This document shows, in pieces, positions 1 to 7,397 of a stretch of 51,626 nucleotides of DNA; position 1 is the first letter of the stretch, and each line of letters opens with the position of its first letter. The position numbers and the translations under genes were made by a program. The DNA is from Bacillota bacterium (GTDB lineage Bacteria > Bacillota > UBA4882 > UBA8346), in NCBI GenBank assembly GCA_023435565.1, contig JAEYRN010000012.1, positions 1 to 51,626 of the forward strand. The letters run 5' to 3'. The notes beneath the pieces are model-generated. The model searched no databases. It was given only the letters and a program-made list of their open reading frames with translations, and had not been told where the DNA came from.

Positions 1-59
1 GAAATCCTTAATGCATTATTCAGTTCTAAATGTGCTTGGCGTTAATTGTATATGGAAAA

Positions 60-127
60 TTATTCTAGTGACATTTTCACTGAATAATTTTCCTACTTTT
101 ACATGACATTTTCACAGAATATTGACA
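60..127. repeat. Two direct copies of a TGACATTTTCAC-GAATA motif
   Basis: Two copies of TGACATTTTCAC(T/A)GAATA lie about 34 bp apart (near 70 and 104), and a further TTGACA follows at about 122. Each copy contains a small inverted repeat, GTGA-N5-TCAC. Multiple short terminal repeats of this form resemble the ends of IS21-family elements. No istA/istB reading frame is present inside the window, so this is either the outer end of an element lying to the left or a solo remnant. The family assignment is from memory of the motif. Confidence 0.4.
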
Positions 128-151
128 CTCTATATTTATTATTAATAATAT

Positions 152-186
152 AAAAAATAAAAACTCTCCATTTTTATATTGGAGAG
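152..186 (-). terminator. Intrinsic terminator of the leftmost response regulator gene
   Basis: A perfect 7-bp stem (CTCTCCA/TGGAGAG, 164-170 with 180-186) is followed on the minus strand by a T-rich tract. It lies about 30 bp past the stop of the minus-strand response regulator gene ending at 219. Confidence 0.85.
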
Positions 187-218
187 ATAATATAACCAAG
201 ATTAACCTTTTTGTTAAC

Positions 219-905
219 TCATTCAGGTAAAAAAATTTCAAAAATCCCCATTGTTCTAAGTTTCTTGACTACAACCCGAGCAGATGGTTCATTAAATTTC
301 TTTAAAATATTGCCGACATGGGTCCGAATGGTTGAGAGTTCTACATGTCTTATACCGGCTATTTCGTTTTGGGTTTTTCCGTCGGCCAACAAACGTAATA
401 GACTCATCTCAGTGGGAGTCAATTTATATACAATATTAAGCGTGGCAGTTAAATTGGCTCGTTCGGAACGCATTGCTTGGAACTCAGTGCGGATTAACTT
501 GGCAATTTGAGAACGAATCGGCGACTGATCTTGGGCGGCAGCCCGGACTGCTTCCAAAATTTCCGCTGCCGATGCGTTTTTAAGAACATAATCCACTGCA
601 CCGGCCTCAAAGGCTGCAAATACCGTTTCACTATCCTCGAAATGGGTCAATACAATCGAACGTATCTGAGGTGCCTTTTCGGATAAAGCGCAAATTGCTT
701 CTACTCCTGCCCGTGGAGTTTCCATTTCCAAATCCATTAAAACAACATCCGGTTTTGTTGCTAAAGCCTTGTCCACCGCATCAACTCCGCTAGATACGGT
801 TTCCACAACCTCCATATCTGGTTCATGCCCTAATACCATATTCAAATATTCACGAATCGGTAGTACATCTTCTGCTATTAAAATTCGAATCAAATTTCCC
901 GACAT
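219..905 (-). CDS. NarL/LuxR-type response regulator (RR1)
   Basis: A 228-residue two-component response regulator. The N-terminal receiver domain has the acidic pair E12/D13, phosphoacceptor D58, T87 and K109. The C-terminal LuxR/GerE helix-turn-helix covers about residues 160-225, with the LTPTE...ST(I)RTHV pattern, so it should bind DNA when phosphorylated. It starts 4 bp after the stop of the solute-binding protein gene on the same strand, so the two form an operon. It is a close paralogue of the regulator at 6629-7342: same length through the receiver, near-identical helices and the same MGIF/LGIF ending. No kinase adjoins it; the nearest is at 10005-11537. The target genes are inferred to be the local sugar genes. 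Confidence 0.9.
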   Translation of the reverse strand: MSGNLIRILIAEDVLPIREYLNMVLGHEPDMEVVETVSSGVDAVDKALATKPDVVLMDLEMETPRAGVEAICALSEKAPQIRSIVLTHFEDSETVFAAFEAGAVDYVLKNASAAEILEAVRAAAQDQSPIRSQIAKLIRTEFQAMRSERANLTATLNIVYKLTPTEMSLLRLLADGKTQNEIAGIRHVELSTIRTHVGNILKKFNEPSARVVVKKLRTMGIFEIFLPE

Positions 906-909
906 TTTT

Positions 910-2388
910 TCACCTGCCTTGATTCGGTTTTACTAATGGCGCGCCAAGTTGCCCTTTTCTTTTATCAAAATTGGGATAAATATTCCAACCTCTATTCACT
1001 TCCGGATGTTTGCGATAATATTCGTCTAATTTCTCATTCCAAAGTTCATCGAGGCGTTGTAATTCCAATGTCAAATCTCCGTCCTTGGTCATAACCCTTC
1101 GAAAAACGGTGAACGGGTTTTCCGTCGGCGGTTCCCATCCCGGCAAAATAGGATATGTCGCCAAATAATCTTGGCTTAAGGTATCGGCAAATTCTTTAAA
1201 TCCCCGAGCCTCAGGAATATTCTTTACATACATGGAAGCCACTAATGGATCGGGATCAATAACCTTGCCTTGCTCATACATTTTAGCCCTTATTTCATAA
1301 CGGTTGAACCATTTGACAACATCCCAGGCTTCCATCGGATATTTACTTTGGGCATTTATACTCCATGACCCGCCGATGATCATCGCCCTGGATTTACCAT
1401 GAAACTTTCCGTCAAAAGTGGGTATCGGAGCTACGCTCCAGTCGAATTTTGCCGGAAATTGTTCATTAAAGACCCCGACATCCCAAAATTCACCCATGAA
1501 CATACCAATCCGACCTTCGGCAAATTGGGAACGTAAAGCGTCGTTTGTCAATAAGAAAGTCCCGGGAAACATCGATCCGTCTTTTTCAAGATCCATTAAT
1601 AATCGAAAAACTTTTTCATAACCCCGCATTGCCCACCGGCCCCGTTTCCAATCCCAGTATGCCGGATCTCCGTTAGATTCAGCCCACTGACTCGGCATCC
1701 ATTCCAATTGCCAGGAACCGACTCCGCAGTATGCAAAACCATATATTCTACCTTTTCCTAACGACGTAATCTTCTTAGCATACTTCTTTAGTTCATCGTA
1801 GGAGCGGGGAGGTTGATCCGGATTCAAACCTGCAGCCCGAAAAAGGCTACGGTTATAAATCAAGCGGGAATTAATTAATTGAGCGGGGATAGCATAAACA
1901 TGACCATGGTAGGTTGTTACCCCTTCAATCCAGTACCAGTCAGGCCATTGTTTTTTCCAATCCTCAAAATCGGGAAAATCGTCGAACCAAATTTGAGCCC
2001 CGGCTTCAAATGAGTCCGGATATCCCGTGTAAAAACCACTACTATATAGATCCGGCCCTTCACCGCGTTTTTGAGCTTCTTGAAAAATTATCCAAGCATC
2101 ATCACCAAGAACCCGTAAAGATAGTTTAATGCCTTTTCCCCTACCGTTGCTGTTATTATATTGATCAATTAAATCTTTAATTATATTGGCCATATGACGT
2201 TGATGAGTCCAAACGGTCAATCTTTTTAAAGGTTGGCCTGAAATAACCGGGGCTAAGCTATTAAAGACAATTAAAAGAACCAATAATATGTACTTAATGT
2301 ACCTGATTTTCTTTGACTCTGTGGTTTTAAAAGGCCACCCCGAATAGGGAATTGTAGCTTTTGTCTGGACTTTGAATTTTAAGTCCAT
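910..2388 (-). CDS. Membrane-anchored extracellular solute-binding protein, CUT1 type (SBP1)
   Basis: A 492-residue family 1 extracellular sugar-binding protein. About 30 mostly polar residues precede a single hydrophobic segment at about 30-50, then the binding fold begins (LTVWTHQRH). There is no lipobox cysteine and the cleavage signal is poor, so the hydrophobic segment may stay as an N-in membrane anchor. The start is fixed by GAAGGAGG 8 nt upstream of the ATG. It is transcribed with a response regulator gene and without permeases. The permeases next door are divergent and have their own binding protein (5050-6513), so this copy may serve sensing rather than transport. That role is inference; the fold assignment is firm. 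Confidence 0.85.
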   Translation of the reverse strand: MDLKFKVQTKATIPYSGWPFKTTESKKIRYIKYILLVLLIVFNSLAPVISGQPLKRLTVWTHQRHMANIIKDLIDQYNNSNGRGKGIKLSLRVLGDDAWIIFQEAQKRGEGPDLYSSGFYTGYPDSFEAGAQIWFDDFPDFEDWKKQWPDWYWIEGVTTYHGHVYAIPAQLINSRLIYNRSLFRAAGLNPDQPPRSYDELKKYAKKITSLGKGRIYGFAYCGVGSWQLEWMPSQWAESNGDPAYWDWKRGRWAMRGYEKVFRLLMDLEKDGSMFPGTFLLTNDALRSQFAEGRIGMFMGEFWDVGVFNEQFPAKFDWSVAPIPTFDGKFHGKSRAMIIGGSWSINAQSKYPMEAWDVVKWFNRYEIRAKMYEQGKVIDPDPLVASMYVKNIPEARGFKEFADTLSQDYLATYPILPGWEPPTENPFTVFRRVMTKDGDLTLELQRLDELWNEKLDEYYRKHPEVNRGWNIYPNFDKRKGQLGAPLVKPNQGR

Positions 2389-3040
2389 AACTTAGGCCTC
2401 CTTCACCGAATATATTGGTGCCGTAAATTTCGAAAAAAATGGTGCTTAGATATTGCTTCTTATATTAATATATAATATAAAAACTCAGTATCTTTAAGCA
2501 TCCGGCATTCAAAATCCAAATATGAATGCAAATGATTTAGTTTTTTTGGTTCCAATTCTTAAATCGTCAAAAGAAGTAATTCTTTTTTTTAGATTAATTC
2601 TCCTGCAAAAAACAAAGACATAATGAGTTAATTCGGAACTCCACTTAAACATTTGAAAACTTTTCTACGCGGACAAAATTTCGTCTTAATTGACAGTTGA
2701 CAGACAAATAATTTCAAAAAAAGTTTAGAAAACATCATCCTGTACGTTTCAACTCGTTAGAGTAATAATTATAATGTTAATGAAATGTAAATATAAAGGA
2801 TGAAGTTGATTTCTCAACCAATATTTGTATTCTAATGCTTTGTTAAATTAGAACAATCAATATTTACTTCAACTTATATTTCAACTAATGAAAATTTGTC
2901 ATTCTAAAATTATTTTATCGGCTCATTTAAAAAAAAGTTAAGGAGAAAATATCCACCTCTGCAGTGTTGAAAATAATGAGATAATTAAAATACCATGAAA
3001 ATTTTGTTAAAAAACATAATGTCACAGAGGAGAATTATTG
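2389..3040. other. Divergent AT-rich intergenic region of the sugar locus
   Basis: About 650 bp separate the divergent SBP1 and permease starts and hold no convincing gene. Promoters for both directions must lie here. A TATAAT at 2770-2775 and a tandem TTGACAGTTGACA near 2688-2700 are visible, but no well-spaced -35/-10 pair with both boxes near consensus was found. The length and base composition suggest several regulator sites. Confidence 0.5.
2404..2420. promoter_or_regulatory. Imperfect 17-bp palindrome upstream of SBP1
   Basis: CACC-AATATATT-GGTG symmetry with one mismatched pair sits directly upstream of the SBP1 ribosome binding site. Its position would suit an operator or 5'-UTR structure, but no cognate regulator can be named. 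Confidence 0.25.
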
Positions 3041-4021
3041 ATGAACATTAATCCAAATCTTGACCATGCCACTGGTTTAATCCGGCCAAAAAGGGGGTTG
3101 TTGCATGACCTGAACCGTAACAAAGCACTTTATGTAATGCTTCTACCGGGAACTCTAATACTTTTATTATATAATTATCTTCCGATGTTCGGTTCGATTA
3201 TTGCTTTCAAATATTTTACATTTTCTGGCGGTGGATTTATCTCTAGTGTTATTCAAAGTCAATGGGTTGGTTTACAGAACTTTGAATTTATGTTTAAAAC
3301 GCCATTTGCTTATCAAACGATCCGTAATACTTTGCTTTACAATTTAGCCTTTATCGTTTCCTGTACCTTTATTTCAATTGGTTTCGCTATTATGCTAAAT
3401 GAAATATACAGCCGAAAGCTGGCTAAACTATATCAAACATCTATGTTTCTTCCTTTCTTCTTTTCCTGGGTTGTATTCAGTTATTTGGTCTTTTCTTTCC
3501 TAAGCGCCGACAAAGGTTTTATCAATATGACGGTTTTAAAATCATTAGGTATGGAACCAATTGCCTGGTATAACGATACAAAGTATTGGCCTTTCATTAT
3601 CATACTTGTTAATGCCTGGAAATGGGTGGGTAACAACTGTATCGTATACTTAGCAGCTATTATTTCGATTGATCAAGAGTTATATGAAGCCGCGCGTATT
3701 GACGGAGCCAGTCGTTGGCAACAAATACTTAAGATTACTATTCCTCAAATTACACCGGTAATCATCGTAATGATTCTCGTTTTTGTAGGTAGAATTTTCA
3801 ACACCGACCTGGGGTTATTCTTTATGGTACCGCGCGATTCGAGACTTCTTTTACCGGTAACCCGAACTATGGATACTTATATATATAGTACATTAATGTC
3901 AAATGGTGATATCGGAATGTCTTCCGCAGGAGCTTTCTTGCAATCAATAGTCGGATTGTTCACTATAGTGGTAGCTAATCTTGCCGTGAAACGATTCGAT
4001 CCTGAACAAAGTATATTTTAA
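3041..4021 (+). CDS. Carbohydrate ABC transporter permease, LplB/YtcP type
   Basis: A 326-residue inner-membrane permease of a CUT1 sugar importer with about six transmembrane helices. The EAA loop that contacts the ATPase is clear at about residues 215-235 (EAARIDGASRWQ...P). The ATG at 3041 is preferred over the in-frame TTG three bases upstream because AGAGGAGA lies 7 nt before it. It is followed by the second permease, a solute-binding protein, a response regulator and cellobiose phosphorylase, so the likely substrate is cellobiose or cellodextrins. No ATP-binding subunit is present. CUT1 importers in Bacillota often share a MsmX-like ATPase encoded elsewhere. Confidence 0.9.
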   Translation: MNINPNLDHATGLIRPKRGLLHDLNRNKALYVMLLPGTLILLLYNYLPMFGSIIAFKYFTFSGGGFISSVIQSQWVGLQNFEFMFKTPFAYQTIRNTLLYNLAFIVSCTFISIGFAIMLNEIYSRKLAKLYQTSMFLPFFFSWVVFSYLVFSFLSADKGFINMTVLKSLGMEPIAWYNDTKYWPFIIILVNAWKWVGNNCIVYLAAIISIDQELYEAARIDGASRWQQILKITIPQITPVIIVMILVFVGRIFNTDLGLFFMVPRDSRLLLPVTRTMDTYIYSTLMSNGDIGMSSAGAFLQSIVGLFTIVVANLAVKRFDPEQSIF

Positions 4022-4082
4022 ATAGTTCGGCATTATATCAAATCGTTTCAATCAAACATTAACCCATCTAGGAGGAACAATA

Positions 4083-4997
4083 ATGAATAAGTCCGAAATT
4101 AATAGGCTTAGTAATATTACACCTAAAGCAAATTTTGTTTTGAATTTTATTTTACTAAGTTATACTTTGCTTTGTATTTTACCGTTGTTTTTGATATTAG
4201 CGGTTTCTTTAACAGATGAGAGCACACTATACATACATGGTTTTAGTTTTATTCCAAAAGTGTTCAGTACTTATGCTTATGAATTTATATTCTCCCAAGC
4301 CAACCAAGTTGTAGTGGCTTATGGAATATCAATTTTTATAACGTTAGTGGGAACAGCGCTTAGCGTATTTGTAATGGCGCTTTACGCATACCCGATTTCA
4401 CGTAAAGACTTCAGCCATAAAAACTTTTTTACCTTTTATTTGATCTTTACCATGTTATTTAGCGGTGGTATGGTGGCGACCTATTTAGTAGGTGTCCGAG
4501 TGCTTCATTTGAAGGATAGTCTAGCGGCCTTGATTATTCCATATTTGATGAATGTTTTTTCTGTAGTTATTCTTCGCACATTTTTTAAAAACAATGTTCC
4601 GGACTCTTTAATTGAGTCGGCAAAAATTGACGGCGCAGGCGAGTTTAGAACCTTTTTTGAAATTGTATTTCCTTTGGCCTTACCCGGCATTGCTACTGTC
4701 GCCTTGCTTTCCATGATTCAATACTGGAATGACTGGTTTTTGGCTGCCTTATATATTAATGATCTAAAGCTTGCACCCTTACCTTATCTGCTATACCAAA
4801 TTCAAATCTCAATGAATTTTTTATTACAAAACTCAAGCAACATTGGCGCCCAATCAGGCGATATTTTGGCCAAAATGCCTCAGGAAACCGCACGGATGGC
4901 CATGGCTGTTATTTGTGTAGGCCCGGTTGCTCTCACCTTCCCGTTCTTCCAAAAATATTTTGTTAAAGGAATGACGGTAGGCGCTATCAAAGGCTAA
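4083..4997 (+). CDS. Carbohydrate ABC transporter permease, LplC/YtcP (MalG-like)
   Basis: A 304-residue second permease of the same CUT1 importer, forming the membrane heterodimer with the product of 3041-4021. It has about six membrane helices and an EAA loop near residues 178-200 (ESAKIDGAGE...P). The C-terminus matches the family (FVKGMTVGAIKG). A strong AGGAGG lies upstream of the ATG. It is separated by about 60 bp from the first permease and about 50 bp from the solute-binding protein, consistent with one transcript. Confidence 0.9.
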   Translation: MNKSEINRLSNITPKANFVLNFILLSYTLLCILPLFLILAVSLTDESTLYIHGFSFIPKVFSTYAYEFIFSQANQVVVAYGISIFITLVGTALSVFVMALYAYPISRKDFSHKNFFTFYLIFTMLFSGGMVATYLVGVRVLHLKDSLAALIIPYLMNVFSVVILRTFFKNNVPDSLIESAKIDGAGEFRTFFEIVFPLALPGIATVALLSMIQYWNDWFLAALYINDLKLAPLPYLLYQIQISMNFLLQNSSNIGAQSGDILAKMPQETARMAMAVICVGPVALTFPFFQKYFVKGMTVGAIKG

Positions 4998-5049
4998 ATC
5001 CAGAATAATCTGGTGAAGCAAATAAAAAACCATACAAGGAGGAGTTTGA

Positions 5050-6513
5050 ATGAAAAACATCAAGAGACTTTCTATCTTGATGTTGCTAGTAGGAGTTATC
5101 TTACTAGGAACAACTGTTTTTGCCGCCGCACCGTACCAAATTAAATGGTATTTTATCGGTAACGGCCAACAACCAGATGTCAAATTGGTTGAAGACGCAG
5201 CAAGCAAGTACATCCAGAAAAAAGGACTCAAAGCAACAGTTAAACTGCAATGCTATTCCTGGGGCGACGAGTACAACAACCGTATGCAAATGATCATCGC
5301 CTCCGGCGAACCGTTTGACATTTGCTTCACTTCCTCTTGGGCAAACCTTTATCGAGTTAACGTTGCCAGAGGCGCTTTCGTTGATATCACCGACCTGTGG
5401 AAGAAAAATGCTCCAAAATCGTTTAAACAATTACATCCTGGATTTATCAGCGGTTCGGCAATCAATGGCCGCAACTATGCCATTCCTGCCAACAAAGAGT
5501 TAGCCCACCAATGGGGCGCGCTCCTCAACAAAAAACTAGTTGACAAATACAAATTCGATACCAGCAAAGTTAAATCTTTAGCTGATCTCGAGCCCATGTT
5601 AAAAGTTATCAAAGAGAACGAACCCGGAGTTATCGCCCTTCAAAATATGGGTAGCGAAAACTTCTTAACCAGCCTTGATTTTGACAGATTGGCTGATGAC
5701 CAAGTTCCTATCGCTCTCTACAACGACAGCAAAGATATGAAAGCTTTCAATCTTGTAGAAACCAAAGAATTTAAAGATTATATCGAATTAGCTCATAAAT
5801 ACTATGTAGAAGGTTACACCCCGGCTGATGCAGCTACCCAGACCAGTGATTTCACAGCTCCTCGGAGAGCCCAAAAAGTCTTCGCATGGCCCGATTCCTT
5901 GAAACCTTTCGTTGAAGAAGAACGGAAAGCTTCTTGGGGTATCGAAAGTATTGTAGTTCCGTTTACCAATCCGGTTGTTCACACCCGCGATTGTACCGGT
6001 TCCATGCAAGCTGTTTCCAAGTCCAGCAAGAACCCGGTTATGGCTCTTAAATTCTTGGAAATGTTCAATACCGACAAATACCTCAACAACTTGATCAACT
6101 TCGGTGTTGAAGGCAAACACTTCGTAAAAGTATCTGACAATGTAATTAACTATGCACCTGGCGTTACCGCTCAGAACTCCGGTTACAAACCCGGAACCCC
6201 GTGGATGTTCGGTAACCAATACATTAACTTCTTCTGGGAAGGCGAGAACCTCAAGAAATGGGATGCCTTCAAGAAATTCAACGACTCTGCTTTAGTTGCT
6301 AAGAGTGTTGGTTTCAACTTTGACGGTACCGCTGTCCGGACTGAAATGGCTGCTTGCCAAACCGTTTGGCAACAATACATCAATCCGCTCGCATGTGGCG
6401 CTGCCGATCCCAGCACCTTGCCGGATGTTATCGCTAAGTTCAAAGCTGCAGGTATCGATAAAGTTAAAGCTGAAGTTCAAAAACAACTCGATGCTTGGGT
6501 AAAAAGCAAATAA
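5050..6513 (+). CDS. Extracellular sugar-binding protein of the CUT1 importer (SBP2, LipO-like)
   Basis: A 487-residue substrate-binding protein delivering sugar to the two permeases just upstream. It starts with a classical signal peptide: basic N-terminus, hydrophobic core at about residues 8-22, and a likely cleavage after TVFA. No cysteine follows, so it is not a lipoprotein. The mature part begins PYQIKWYFIG, as in LipO-type proteins. AAGGAGGAG precedes the ATG. The gene uses more C-ending codons than its neighbours, as expected for a highly expressed binding protein. Downstream lies a strong hairpin before the response regulator gene. Confidence 0.9.
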   Translation: MKNIKRLSILMLLVGVILLGTTVFAAAPYQIKWYFIGNGQQPDVKLVEDAASKYIQKKGLKATVKLQCYSWGDEYNNRMQMIIASGEPFDICFTSSWANLYRVNVARGAFVDITDLWKKNAPKSFKQLHPGFISGSAINGRNYAIPANKELAHQWGALLNKKLVDKYKFDTSKVKSLADLEPMLKVIKENEPGVIALQNMGSENFLTSLDFDRLADDQVPIALYNDSKDMKAFNLVETKEFKDYIELAHKYYVEGYTPADAATQTSDFTAPRRAQKVFAWPDSLKPFVEEERKASWGIESIVVPFTNPVVHTRDCTGSMQAVSKSSKNPVMALKFLEMFNTDKYLNNLINFGVEGKHFVKVSDNVINYAPGVTAQNSGYKPGTPWMFGNQYINFFWEGENLKKWDAFKKFNDSALVAKSVGFNFDGTAVRTEMAACQTVWQQYINPLACGAADPSTLPDVIAKFKAAGIDKVKAEVQKQLDAWVKSK

Positions 6514-6549
6514 TAGTTAGAATCTAACCGTAATAATTAGTTTGTCTGC

Positions 6550-6579
6550 GCTAACGCTCCTAATTTCAGGAGCGTTAGC
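6550..6579 (+). terminator. Strong hairpin after SBP2 (partial terminator or mRNA stabiliser)
   Basis: A perfect 12-bp stem (GCTAACGCTCCT with its complement) and a 6-nt loop are followed by CTTAATTAAAA rather than a run of T. It sits between SBP2 and the response regulator in the same direction. It may trim read-through or protect the 3' end of the SBP2 message. Confidence 0.6.
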
Positions 6580-6628
6580 CTTAATTAAAAGTTTATTGGA
6601 GTAAGATTTTCAAAGGTTGGTGGCTAAA

Positions 6629-7342
6629 ATGTCACAATTACCCATAAGATTATTGATTGCAGATGATATGCTCCCCATTAGAGAATACTTGAATATGGTT
6701 TTAAGCCATGAACCGGATATGAAAATCGTTGCTTCTGTTGACAGTGGTGCTTTAGCTGTAGAACAAGCTCTAGCTGTCAAACCGAATGTAGTTTTAATTG
6801 ATATTGAAATGGAGACGCCTCAAGCTGGTATTGAAGCTATTCGCGAGTTGTCTGTTAAAGCACCGGAAATTAAATCGGTAGTTTTAACCCATTTTCAAAA
6901 CCAAGAAACCGTATTTGCCGCATTTGAGGCCGGCGCTGTTGATTATATTGTTAAAAATTCCTCAGCATCTGAGACCCTTAATGCCATCAGGGCTGCCGCC
7001 CAAGACCAGACTACGATTCGACCTCAGATTGCTAAATTATTAAGAGCCGAATTTAAGGCAATGCGTTCCGAACGAAATAATTTGATAGCTACATTGAATA
7101 TTATTTACAAATTAACACCAACTGAACTAGATTTATTACGTTTGCTAGCTGAAGGAAATACCCCATCTCAAATTACGGAAATCCGCCATATAGAAGCATC
7201 TACATTTCGCACTCATGTAGGAAATGTTCTTAAAAAGTTTAAAGCTTCTTCAGTCCGTGATGTAGTTTCCCAGCTAAAACATTTGGGCATTTTTGATATT
7301 TTTGTTACTGAATTAGACTCTGAGTCATCTGATAGTAATTAA
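6629..7342 (+). CDS. NarL/LuxR-type response regulator (RR2)
   Basis: A 237-residue response regulator, paralogue of the one at 219-905. The receiver has D12/D13, phosphoacceptor D58 and the conserved T and K at the same places. The LuxR-type HTH is in the last ~75 residues (LTPTELDLLRLLAEG...STFRTHVGN). The start at 6629 (MSQLPIRLL) aligns exactly with the paralogue (MSGNLIRIL); TTG and GTG codons 12 and 9 nt upstream are less likely. It lies between the importer genes and the GH94 phosphorylase on one strand, so it probably acts on cellobiose uptake. It differs from RR1 mainly in the HTH region and a short acidic/Ser tail. Confidence 0.9.
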   Translation: MSQLPIRLLIADDMLPIREYLNMVLSHEPDMKIVASVDSGALAVEQALAVKPNVVLIDIEMETPQAGIEAIRELSVKAPEIKSVVLTHFQNQETVFAAFEAGAVDYIVKNSSASETLNAIRAAAQDQTTIRPQIAKLLRAEFKAMRSERNNLIATLNIIYKLTPTELDLLRLLAEGNTPSQITEIRHIEASTFRTHVGNVLKKFKASSVRDVVSQLKHLGIFDIFVTELDSESSDSN

Positions 7343-7397
7343 TTTTTGCTTTATTGTTTATAACATATTTTTGTAGCTCTATGAGGAGGTTAATTAA

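Noticed and set aside
211..510. 99-codon plus-strand frame at the left edge
   Set aside because: It is antisense to the HTH part of the response regulator gene and has no ribosome site.
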